64,000 nucleotides of DNA from assembly GCA_934757845.1 (NCBI GenBank), contig CAKVLQ010000002.1, forward strand, positions 1 to 64,000, read 5' to 3'. The stretch's first letter is position 1; each line of letters opens with the position of its first letter. Below the pieces are notes generated by a model. That model saw only the letters and a list, made by a program, of their open reading frames with translations. It made no database searches and was not told where the DNA came from. The position numbers and the translations under genes are program-made. Of the stretch, positions 33,140 to 40,844 are shown in pieces. This stretch comes from an uncultured Clostridia bacterium. Lineage in GTDB: Bacteria > Bacillota > Clostridia > Christensenellales > UBA1242.

Positions 33140-33284
33140 AAAATATTTTCATAAAAACATAAGATTATATGCACATTTTTTCGTGCAAAAAAATAGTATG
33201 ACTATATACAGAAGAGAAAAAGAGAAGCACAAAAGAAAAGAATACATACAATTTTTTAAAATTTTAAAAAAGGAGGCCCTAATT

Positions 33285-33473
33285 ATGTTATTCAATGGAT
33301 TTGGTGGCTGCGGCAATATGCCAAAAGATTGTGGTTGTGGCGATAACAACTGCATGTGGATAATTTTGTTATTGCTTTGCGGTTGCGGCGGTGGAATTAA
33401 TGGCTGTGTGGATATTGGTACATTAATTTTCTTACTATTGCTTTTAAGTTGTTGCGACAATAACTGCAAATAG
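33285..33473 (+). CDS. cysteine/glycine-rich micro-protein
   Basis: A 62-residue protein with ten cysteines (about residues 9, 16, 18, 23, 32, 34, 41, 56, 57 and 61) and two short Leu-rich hydrophobic patches (24-31 and 47-54). It resembles the small 'chorion class high-cysteine' proteins annotated in spore-forming Clostridia, whose role is not established; a spore-coat link is a guess. The strong AAAGGAGG site fixes the start, although the frame is open further upstream. CATACAAT at 33243-33250 resembles a spore sigma -10 box, with weak support. Terminator follows. Confidence 0.7.
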   Translation: MLFNGFGGCGNMPKDCGCGDNNCMWIILLLLCGCGGGINGCVDIGTLIFLLLLLSCCDNNCK

Positions 33474-33484
33474 AAAATCACCAA

Positions 33485-33515
33485 AAGTTCGCCAAGAGAT
33501 TGGCGGGCTTTTTTT
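33485..33515 (+). terminator. terminator of the cysteine-rich gene
   Basis: CGCCAA GAGA TTGGCG (33490-33505), an outer AAG/CTT pair and T7. Confidence 0.85.
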
Positions 33516-33664
33516 ATGCACAATCTTTGTAAATATATATTCAAAAAAAATTTGTTTTTGTTAAAATAAGAAAAATTTTCCAATTTTGGTATAATTTTCC
33601 AATAATGAAAAAAACTAACTAAAATTAAAAAAATGAAAATATTTTTAATAATGCTTTTAATTTG

Positions 33665-33693
33665 TTGACAAAATTTTTTTAATTATATAAAAT
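33665..33693 (+). promoter_or_regulatory. sigma-A promoter of the large surface-protein gene
   Basis: TTGACA (33665-33670), 17-bp spacer, TAAAAT (33688-33693). Confidence 0.85.
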
Positions 33694-33735
33694 AATCTTG
33701 TTATACAAAATTACAAGAATTTTCAAGGAGTTAGT

Positions 33736-36700
33736 ATGAAAAAATTAACAAACAAATTTACAAAAATAGCAATAAATTGTTTGGCAGCGATTGCCACATT
33801 GCTTGTTGCATTTTTAGGGGTGTTTTCTTCACCTTTAATGAATGTTGCAAATCTTTTGGCAGAAGGCAGTTCTTTTGCAAGTTCAACCTTAACACTTGCC
33901 AAATTAAAAAACAAAGTTAAACTAGGAAATAATATCGAAGTTCCAAAAGGAAGTGTAGATACTCTTGACACAAACGCACAAGTTAAAGTTGTTGTAAAAA
34001 ATCCAAAAGGGGCTATTGTTTTCGACAGCACTCGTGCAAGCGAATTTTCAAATGTAACCGACAACGGCACTCATTATGTTATTAAAGCCGAAAATGTTGG
34101 AACATACAAAATTCAATATTCTGTTAGCGGAAGCACTCTTTATAAAAACCTAAAAACACAAGAATATAAAGTTGTTGTAACAGGCGAAAAAGCAACACTA
34201 AATTTTGAAGAAAATTCACAATTTATGATTCCAAGCGTTGCAAACGCAAACGAACAAATTGTTTTGCCTATTCCTTCTGTTAAAGACAGCAACGGAAGCG
34301 TTGTTAGTGAAGCCGATGTTTTGAACAGACTAGAAGTTGTTGTTAAAGAAACCAACGAAGGTCATGAATATTCAAGTGCAACAGCAGATGCTGAAGGGAA
34401 TATCATCAAAAAAGTGGGCTCTCATTATGCTTTCACTCCAAGTGGGGAAATAGACTGCTCATATATTGTAACTTACACTTATACAGACGCAGAAACTGGA
34501 TTAAAAACAATTTATCCACCATTTGAAATTAAATATGAAAAAGAATTTAAAGCCGAAGATATTAAATTTGGTTATAAATTCAAAAGCGTTGAAAATGGTC
34601 TTTCTTCTGTCCCAACAAGCCTAGAACTTGGAACTGAAACAATTCTTCCAATCGCAGAATATTATGACGAAAATGATAGTGATTTTGATTTGGCTGGCTA
34701 CACAGACATTCAAGTTGTTTTCACACCAAATTCAGCAAGCAAAGAAAAATATGCAAGTTTGCTTGAAGAAGGCAAAGACTATGTTTTGGTTGCAAAATCA
34801 AACAAATTCACACCTATTTATCCATCAAGTGAAGGAACTTATACAATCACTTATGATATTTCAAGTTTCTATACTTATGCTGCAAACAGCCGAAAATCTG
34901 AAACTGAAGAAAAGAAACCAGATGCTCATTTAGTTTACAAAATTACTGATGCAAAAGATTCAACTGCACCAACAACTTATGTTGTTAACGATTATAATGC
35001 AGAAACTGGTCTTGAAAAAGACGACATCGTTGATGTTTCATACCTAATTCCAACAAAAGTTAAAACTGGAACAACTGTTAACTTCCCAGCAATTTTTGCT
35101 GTTGATAATGTTTCTTCTTTTGCTGATATGAAAGACACTTTCCATCGTGTTATTGTTCCAGAAAAAGAAAGCAATATTACGCTTGAAAATCAAATTAAAA
35201 CTGGCGAAGAAAAATATAAATTTAATGAAACTGCATCATATACTTTTGAAAAAGCAGGAACTTACACAATAAGATATGAAGCAACTGATAAAGCAAACAA
35301 ATATAACTATACAGGAACAACTTTCACTATTGTTGTTGAAGACGAATTTGAAGATACTACTGCTCCAAGAATTACAATGCTTGGCGTTCCAAGTTCTGCA
35401 AGGGCAGGGGAAACTATTGAATTTAAAAAACCAACTGCAATAGACTATAAATCTTCTGAAACAACTGAAATTGTTGATAATAACCTAGAAATGCATTATT
35501 TCTATTATCAAACTTCTCAAATTGCTGATGAAGATGCATTAAAAGCCGAAATTAATAAATTCCGTGCAGGACAAGATTCATTACTTTCTGTAATTACTGA
35601 AAAAGAAAATGACAGTTCAAAACTTTCATTCACAGCACCATCAACAAATGTTACTGTTGTTTGTGTTGCTATTGACGATTCTTTCTATCTAAATTCTTCA
35701 AAAGGAATTAGTATTGAATCAAAAAATATCAAAGTTGTTGATGCTGAAAGCGACAATGTAGCTCCAACAATCTCAACTATTGATGCAACTTACAAAGCAG
35801 GTTTTGATTCAATAGAACTTAAACAAGGCAAAGAAATAACACTTCCAGAATTTGTTGCAACTGACGCTGAAAACACTGAATATCTTGAAGGTGAAGTTAG
35901 CATAACTGATCGTTTTGGCAACATTGTTAGCATCACAGGTGCAAGTTATGTTGTTGACGGAAGCGATTATAAAATTTCTAACGCAACATTTAAAGCAACA
36001 AAATCAGGCGAATATACTATTGTTTATACCCTAAAAGATATGGGCGGAAACTATGTTATAAAAAGTTATGCTATTGAAGTTAAACCAACTTCAAAACCAC
36101 AAGTTGAATTTGATAAAGAAATTTCAGAAGTTGAAGTCGGCGAAACTGTAACACTTCCAGGAATTATTACTAAACAAGAAGGCGAAGTTATCACTCCAAC
36201 AAAAGTTGAAATCGTATTTGATAAAAATGTTAAATCTTACAGATTCAACAAAGGAACAAACGAATTTACAGCACTAGAACCAGGTGAATTCTCTTACACA
36301 GTTGTAGTTTACAGCGGAGAATTAAAATCAAATGAATATAAACAAACATTTGTTGCAAAAGACACAATCAAACCAGTTATCACAACAGATTATGACCTAA
36401 ACAGCAAAAAAACATTTGATTTGGTTAAACTTGCTGACGGAACATACAAAGCAATAGACCTTCCAGACTTTACTGCCGAAGATGTTTTGAATGGAATTAA
36501 AGAAAGCAAATTAACAGTAAAATCACCAAAAAATAATGATTTAACTGTAACAAAAGATGAAGAACGAGGTGTTTACACATTTGTTCCAACAATGGACGGA
36601 GCATATACTGTAACATATAGTGCAACAGATAATGCAAACAACACAACTGAACTTGTTTATATTATTAAAGTTGGCGACACAACCGCTCCTTCATTCAGTT

Positions 36701-37212
36701 TTGCTGAAATTGAAGACTTTGGAAAACGAGCCGATGTTAAAGTTAACAGCGGAAGTTTGAAAATTGATTTGTCTAAAATCAAAATTAGTGATGCTGGAAC
36801 AACAAAAACAGCAAGCGAACTTCAAGACGAATATACTAACAGTGGTGTAAGAATGTTTACAATCACAGTTACAGGTCCAGATGGCTCAACAATCACTTCA
36901 ACAAGCGACACTGATATTAAAGAATATACTCTTGCAAATGCTGGAACTTACACAATCACATACACTGCTCGTGATAAAGCCGGCAATGAAAAAGTTGTTA
37001 AAGAAAAAATCGTTGCTTATGCTGACGATAACAAATCAGTTATTTCAACTGAAACATTAAACATCGTTCTTATTGTTGTTGGTCTTGCAATTTTGGCAGG
37101 AATAGTTATCTATTTTGTTAAAACTCGTGATAAAAAAACCAAAAAAGGAACACCTGTTAAATTAACAAACGATAAAAAAGACGACAAAAAAGAAGATAAA
37201 AAAGAAGACTAA
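33736..37212 (+). CDS. large membrane-anchored surface protein with Ig-like repeats
   Basis: The 1158-residue protein has a basic N-terminus and a hydrophobic signal (about residues 14-40). It continues as a long chain of beta-rich Ig/cadherin-like modules with repeated DTTAP or DNVAP openings (about residues 540, 675 and 975) and closing patterns such as GTYTITY, GEYTIVYTL and GAYTVTYSATDNA. A single membrane span (about 1108-1128) and a Lys/Asp-rich cytoplasmic tail end it. There is no LPxTG sortase motif, so it is membrane-anchored rather than wall-linked. Adhesion or an envelope-structural role is likely but unproven. It is a single-gene unit with a strong promoter, AAGGAG and a terminator. 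Confidence 0.85.
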   Translation: MKKLTNKFTKIAINCLAAIATLLVAFLGVFSSPLMNVANLLAEGSSFASSTLTLAKLKNKVKLGNNIEVPKGSVDTLDTNAQVKVVVKNPKGAIVFDSTRASEFSNVTDNGTHYVIKAENVGTYKIQYSVSGSTLYKNLKTQEYKVVVTGEKATLNFEENSQFMIPSVANANEQIVLPIPSVKDSNGSVVSEADVLNRLEVVVKETNEGHEYSSATADAEGNIIKKVGSHYAFTPSGEIDCSYIVTYTYTDAETGLKTIYPPFEIKYEKEFKAEDIKFGYKFKSVENGLSSVPTSLELGTETILPIAEYYDENDSDFDLAGYTDIQVVFTPNSASKEKYASLLEEGKDYVLVAKSNKFTPIYPSSEGTYTITYDISSFYTYAANSRKSETEEKKPDAHLVYKITDAKDSTAPTTYVVNDYNAETGLEKDDIVDVSYLIPTKVKTGTTVNFPAIFAVDNVSSFADMKDTFHRVIVPEKESNITLENQIKTGEEKYKFNETASYTFEKAGTYTIRYEATDKANKYNYTGTTFTIVVEDEFEDTTAPRITMLGVPSSARAGETIEFKKPTAIDYKSSETTEIVDNNLEMHYFYYQTSQIADEDALKAEINKFRAGQDSLLSVITEKENDSSKLSFTAPSTNVTVVCVAIDDSFYLNSSKGISIESKNIKVVDAESDNVAPTISTIDATYKAGFDSIELKQGKEITLPEFVATDAENTEYLEGEVSITDRFGNIVSITGASYVVDGSDYKISNATFKATKSGEYTIVYTLKDMGGNYVIKSYAIEVKPTSKPQVEFDKEISEVEVGETVTLPGIITKQEGEVITPTKVEIVFDKNVKSYRFNKGTNEFTALEPGEFSYTVVVYSGELKSNEYKQTFVAKDTIKPVITTDYDLNSKKTFDLVKLADGTYKAIDLPDFTAEDVLNGIKESKLTVKSPKNNDLTVTKDEERGVYTFVPTMDGAYTVTYSATDNANNTTELVYIIKVGDTTAPSFSFAEIEDFGKRADVKVNSGSLKIDLSKIKISDAGTTKTASELQDEYTNSGVRMFTITVTGPDGSTITSTSDTDIKEYTLANAGTYTITYTARDKAGNEKVVKEKIVAYADDNKSVISTETLNIVLIVVGLAILAGIVIYFVKTRDKKTKKGTPVKLTNDKKDDKKEDKKED

Positions 37213-37216
37213 TATA

Positions 37217-37247
37217 AAAAATCTCACATATTTGTGAGATTTTTTTT
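37217..37247 (+). terminator. terminator of the surface-protein gene
   Basis: ATCTCACA (37221-37228), TATT loop, TGTGAGAT (37233-37240), flanked by A and T runs. Confidence 0.9.
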
Positions 37248-37274
37248 AAAACCCTTTTTATATTAAAAATTTTA

Positions 37275-37283
37275 TGTTATAAT
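37275..37283 (+). promoter_or_regulatory. extended -10 promoter of the winged-helix gene (leaderless)
   Basis: TGTTATAAT; the -10 hexamer ends 6 bases (TAAAGT) before the ATG at 37290. No clear -35 box. Confidence 0.65.
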
Positions 37284-37289
37284 TAAAGT

Positions 37290-37652
37290 ATGTTAAATAA
37301 AATTGAAAAACAAATTATGCGATATTTTTATAATCGTTGTTATAACAAAGAAAGTTGTTTAATCAAGCCCGAAGACATAAAAATAAGTTTAATTCCTGAT
37401 TTGGAAATAAATGATGTTCAGCTTGACAGGGCGGTTAACAACCTTATTTATGACGGATATATCGACCTTGTTGCATCTGAAAACAAAGGCACACCAATTT
37501 ATTCAGTTAGCCTAAAAAGCAAAGGTCAAGCATTTTTGCGTGAACTTGAAAACACAAAAAAAGAAAATCGTTATTTGGTTGTGCGTTCAATCGTGCTTGC
37601 TCTTTTGGGTTTAGCGGTAACATGGATAATAAGATTAATCTTCAAAATTTAG
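37290..37652 (+). CDS. membrane-tethered winged-helix-like protein, unknown
   Basis: The 120-residue protein has a winged-helix-like N-terminal part (about residues 1-85: IEKQIMRYFYNRC, LDRAVNNLIYDGYIDL, then a YSVSLKSKGQAFLREL wing). It ends in one membrane span (about 98-118). This arrangement suggests a membrane-bound regulator or adaptor. It could be a relative of PadR- or DUF-type helix-turn-helix proteins, but I do not recognise the family. It is predicted to be leaderless. Confidence 0.65.
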   Translation: MLNKIEKQIMRYFYNRCYNKESCLIKPEDIKISLIPDLEINDVQLDRAVNNLIYDGYIDLVASENKGTPIYSVSLKSKGQAFLRELENTKKENRYLVVRSIVLALLGLAVTWIIRLIFKI

Positions 37653-37783
37653 ATAGAAAGGTGCAATTTTGCACTTTGTAACTATCACGAATTTAAAAAA
37701 ATTTGAAAAAAGCAAAAATCATTTGAGTGTAGTAGGCTCTTTGTTTTAAAAATAATTTTATAATTAATAAAATTTTAAAAAAT
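37653..37783 (+). other. 3' region with a hairpin and second copy of the repeated element
   Basis: A nested hairpin GATAG...GGTGCAA TT TTGCACTT...CTATC (about 37650-37687) is followed by AAAATCATTTGAGTG (37715-37729) and AGGC (37734-37737), matching the sequence behind hflX. No coding sequence seen. Confidence 0.5.
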
Positions 37784-37814
37784 TATAACCTTAAATTATA
37801 GGTTATATTTTTTG
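37784..37814 (+). terminator. intrinsic terminator before sepF
   Basis: TATAACCT (37784-37791) and AGGTTATA (37800-37807), 8-base loop, then T7. Confidence 0.8.
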
Positions 37815-37937
37815 TTACAATAATAATTTTTAAAATTAAGAATGTTTTTTTCAAAAAAAAGACAAAATTTTGATAAAATAAAAACAAAAAACTTTAAAAT
37901 AATTTGATTTTGTGTTATATTGTTTTAAGGGGATTTT

Positions 37938-38324
37938 ATGAAACTTTTAGATTTGTTGTTTAAAACAGACAAAAATCCTACAAAAGAAGTTTTGATTGAC
38001 GACATAATTCAAACCGAATCAAGACCAAAAAAAACCACAGTTCAAAAACCAATTTCAGCAAAAGAAACCATAACTACTGTTGATTATAATAACATTAATG
38101 TTTATTCTCCGCAAAATCAAGAAGAAATTGAAAAAATTGTGTTAAACTTAATTAAAAATGAAGCAAGCATTATAAACCTAAAAGACTTGTCAAAGCAAGA
38201 ATATACAAGGGTTTTAGACTTTTTGAGTGGAGCAGTTTTTGCCTTGAAAGGAACAATTAATCGTCTAACACAAGATTTGTATTTAATCACACCCGAAAAT
38301 TTAAAGATAAAAGTTTTATTATAG
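37938..38324 (+). CDS. sepF: cell division protein SepF
   Basis: SepF tethers FtsZ to the membrane in Gram-positives and bundles it into rings. The 128-residue protein has an N-terminal amphipathic helix (MKLLDLLFK), a disordered Lys/Thr linker and the SepF core (about residues 48-128: INVYSPQNQEEIEKIVLNL, FLSGAVFALKGTI, LYLITPENLKI). It is directly followed by lspA and rluD, a shortened version of the usual ylm cluster (sepF-yggT-ylmH-divIVA-lspA-rluD). It starts after AAGGGG. Confidence 0.9.
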   Translation: MKLLDLLFKTDKNPTKEVLIDDIIQTESRPKKTTVQKPISAKETITTVDYNNINVYSPQNQEEIEKIVLNLIKNEASIINLKDLSKQEYTRVLDFLSGAVFALKGTINRLTQDLYLITPENLKIKVLL

Positions 38325-38325
38325 T

Positions 38326-38955
38326 ATGAAAACAAAAAATAAATATATTTTTATTGGCATTTTGTCGCCAATTTTAATCTTAATTGACATAATCACAAAA
38401 ATTTTGTGTGAAGGAATAAATCAAGAGATTATTCCAAATTTTTTCTATTTAATTAGCACTCACAATTATGGTGCAGGTCTTGGCGTTTTGTCGGGCAAAA
38501 CCGCACTTTTGATTATTTTGTCATTAATTTTTTTGCTGGCGTTTTTCTTGTATGATTTCTTTTGCAAAAGAAATGGAAAGGTTTATAATCTTTCATTAAG
38601 TTTTATTATTGCAGGTGCTATTGGAAATTTGATTGACCGAATTTTTCTTGGTTATGTTAGAGATTTTTTGTTTGTTAACATAAAAATTATGCCATATTAT
38701 TTTAATATTGCTGATGTTTTACTCACTGTTGGAATTATTTTGTTTGTGATTGACTTATTGTTTTTAACCAAAAATTCAAAGTCAAAAAGTCCTGAAAATG
38801 CATTAGAAACCACGCAAAACCATGCTTCGACAAATCCTTTGCAAAAAGAAGAAAAAGAACAAATTTTGGGTGAAAATTTGACAGATAAAGCAAAAGAAGA
38901 TGAAAAAGCATTAAATGACAAAATACAATTAGAAAATAATAAAAATAATAACTAA
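38326..38955 (+). CDS. lspA: lipoprotein signal peptidase II with an extended tail
   Basis: LspA is the membrane aspartyl protease that removes the signal peptide of diacylated prolipoproteins. Both catalytic Asp contexts are present: GNLIDRIFLGYVRDF (about residues 103-117) and FNIADVLLTVG (about 124-134), and NYGAGLGVLSG replaces the common N.GAAFG motif. Four membrane spans fit the family. At 209 residues it carries some 55 extra C-terminal residues rich in Lys, Glu and Asn. It starts 1 base after the sepF stop. Confidence 0.92.
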   Translation: MKTKNKYIFIGILSPILILIDIITKILCEGINQEIIPNFFYLISTHNYGAGLGVLSGKTALLIILSLIFLLAFFLYDFFCKRNGKVYNLSLSFIIAGAIGNLIDRIFLGYVRDFLFVNIKIMPYYFNIADVLLTVGIILFVIDLLFLTKNSKSKSPENALETTQNHASTNPLQKEEKEQILGENLTDKAKEDEKALNDKIQLENNKNNN

Positions 38956-38999
38956 TAAACAACTCAACAAACTAAATTTTTTTAAGGAAAAATCAAAAG

Positions 39000-39917
39000 A
39001 TGACGCAAAATTTTAAAATAGAAAACAATAATGTTGGCAAAAGGCTTGATGCTTTTTTGGCAGAGAATATTAAGGATATTTCACGCAGTCAAATTTCATT
39101 ATTAAACAAAGAAGGCAAAATTTTGGTTAACGGGAAAATTGAAAAAAATGGTTATAAACTATGCGTTAACGACAATGTATTAATTGAAATGTGTGAAAAA
39201 AAGGAATTAAGTTTCAAGCCTGAAAATATTGCTCTTGATGTTGTTTATGAAGATGATGATTTGATTGTTATAAACAAACCACAAGGTTTGTGCGTGCATC
39301 CAGCAATAAAAAATGAAGAACACACTCTTGTTAATGCTCTTGTTTATAAATATAAAAATTTAAGCGATATTAACGGAAATTTTAGGCTTGGAATTGTGCA
39401 TAGGCTTGACAAAGACACATCAGGGCTTATGATTTGTGCAAAAAACAATAAGTCTCACGAAAGCCTTGCAAAACAAATTCAAACCAAAACTTGCAGGCGT
39501 AAATATCTTGCCTTGGTGGTGGGGAGTTTTAGCCCAAAAGATGGGATGATAAACAAAAATTTGCAACGAAGCAAAAAAAACAGACTTAAATATGATGTGT
39601 GTGCAGATTTTGAAGGTAAAACCGCCGAAACACACTATAAAACGCTTGAAATATTTAAGGGTTATAGTTTGGTGGAGTTTGAACTTAAAACGGGAAGAAC
39701 GCACCAAATTAGGATTCATTCCAAATATTTGGGGCACCCAGTGGTCGGCGATAAACTTTATGGTGTGAAAGATAATTTTAATTTAAACGGGCAGTTGTTA
39801 ACAAGTTATAGCCTAACTCTAACTCAACCAACAACTGGCAAAATTTTGCATTTTGAAATTCCGCTTCCAGATTATTTTGAAAATGTGCTTATTCAGCTTC
39901 GTAATGGTCAAAACTAA
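39000..39917 (+). CDS. rluD: RluD-family rRNA pseudouridine synthase
   Basis: A member of the RluA/RluC/RluD group that isomerises uridines in 23S rRNA. The 305-residue protein has an N-terminal S4 RNA-binding domain (about 10-80), the catalytic motif GIVHRLDKDTSGL (about residues 130-142, Asp in HRLD) and the C-terminal ELKTGRTHQIRIH. It follows lspA, its usual neighbour. The paralogue cannot be fixed from sequence alone, so RluD is assigned by context. Confidence 0.9.
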   Translation: MTQNFKIENNNVGKRLDAFLAENIKDISRSQISLLNKEGKILVNGKIEKNGYKLCVNDNVLIEMCEKKELSFKPENIALDVVYEDDDLIVINKPQGLCVHPAIKNEEHTLVNALVYKYKNLSDINGNFRLGIVHRLDKDTSGLMICAKNNKSHESLAKQIQTKTCRRKYLALVVGSFSPKDGMINKNLQRSKKNRLKYDVCADFEGKTAETHYKTLEIFKGYSLVEFELKTGRTHQIRIHSKYLGHPVVGDKLYGVKDNFNLNGQLLTSYSLTLTQPTTGKILHFEIPLPDYFENVLIQLRNGQN

Positions 39918-39939
39918 CTTGCATTTTTGCAGGTTTTTT
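39918..39939 (+). terminator. terminator of sepF-lspA-rluD
   Basis: CTTGCA TTTT TGCAGG (39918-39933, one G-T pair) followed by T6. Confidence 0.7.
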
Positions 39940-39994
39940 GCCTTTTTTGTGTAAATTAATTGTTAAAAAATTAAAAATATGATAATATAATTTT

Positions 39995-40267
39995 ATGGAA
40001 AGACGCTCAAAAAAAATTATCTACTTTATTTCATTTGTGTTGATGTTTTTGATAGGAATTGTGCTTGTTTTGGATATAATTTTTGGCGAAAAATTGGGTG
40101 CTTTCGGCACAATTTCAAAAAAAGTTGTTGCAATTTTGGCGTATATAATTGTTTGTATAAATGGTTATTTATATGTAAAAACCAAACGAAGTGGAATTTT
40201 TATGGCAATATATTTTGTTGGAATTTTGTTGCTACTAGCGTGCATCATTCTTCCATTTATAATTTAA
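39995..40267 (+). CDS. small membrane protein, unknown
   Basis: The 90-residue protein has a basic start (MERRSKK) and three hydrophobic spans. Family unknown. TATAAT ends 3 bases before the ATG (GATAAT ends 8 before), so the message has a very short or no leader. It is followed after 9 bases by another small membrane protein with AAGGAG, so the two form a pair. Confidence 0.6.
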   Translation: MERRSKKIIYFISFVLMFLIGIVLVLDIIFGEKLGAFGTISKKVVAILAYIIVCINGYLYVKTKRSGIFMAIYFVGILLLLACIILPFII

Positions 40268-40276
40268 GGAGAAAAT

Positions 40277-40645
40277 ATGAAATTTAACAAATTTAATTTA
40301 ATAACTGGAATTTTATATTTTGTGGGCTTCGTGCTTATTTTGCTAAATTTTTTAAGCGTTTACCTTAATTTGGCGGCACTTTGCATTTTTTTGGTTGCAA
40401 CAATAATGTTAACCATAAGTCTAACCAAATATTGCATCAAACGAAATGCCATGCTTACAAGTGATAATGAAGAAATTATAATGGAACTGGCATTAGAAGA
40501 CGGCATGGAAAAATTTGTTCCAAAAGAAAAAAAACAAAGTGGTTTTAAAAAATTTATAGAAAATGTTAAGATTTTCACGCCATGCATATTAAGTGGAATT
40601 ATTGCTTGTATGCTTGTGGTTTTGTTAATTTTAAGTTTAGTTTAA
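40277..40645 (+). CDS. small membrane protein, unknown
   Basis: The 122-residue protein has two N-terminal spans close together (about residues 8-50), a polar middle (about 52-95, with EEIIMELALEDGMEKF) and a C-terminal span (about 98-120). No family recognised. It forms a two-gene unit with the preceding membrane protein, closed by a strong terminator. Confidence 0.6.
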   Translation: MKFNKFNLITGILYFVGFVLILLNFLSVYLNLAALCIFLVATIMLTISLTKYCIKRNAMLTSDNEEIIMELALEDGMEKFVPKEKKQSGFKKFIENVKIFTPCILSGIIACMLVVLLILSLV

Positions 40646-40665
40646 CAGCCCTGTGGCTGTTTTTT
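40644..40665 (+). terminator. terminator of the two small membrane protein genes
   Basis: AACAGCC CTGT GGCTGTT (40644-40661 with the stop codon overlapping the stem), then T. Confidence 0.85.
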
Positions 40666-40789
40666 ATTGCGGTTATAAAATTCTTTTAAAATTCGCTTAA
40701 AAATGTTTGAAGCGATAAAACAAAATTTTACTAAAATCAAAAAAACAAATGTTTGCTTCAAAATATTTTAAAAAATAACAAAAAAGCGA

Positions 40790-40818
40790 TTGTTTTGTTA
40801 ACAAAATTGTGTTATAAT
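40790..40818 (+). promoter_or_regulatory. sigma-A promoter of tig
   Basis: TTGTTT (40790-40795), 17-bp spacer, TATAAT (40813-40818). No CIRCE-type heat-shock operator is visible. Confidence 0.7.
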
Positions 40819-40844
40819 TTAATGTTTTATTATAAGGAGTTATT

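Noticed and set aside
32993..33185. TTATATGCAC at 32993 and about 33164 as ends of a mobile element
   Set aside because: The repeats are direct, short and without an enclosed open reading frame or inverted termini, so there is no basis for calling a transposon.
33149..33583. 144-codon minus-strand frame over the cysteine-rich gene
   Set aside because: The plus-strand gene has a strong ribosome-binding site, a terminator and a coherent Cys pattern; the minus frame runs through the terminators on both sides.
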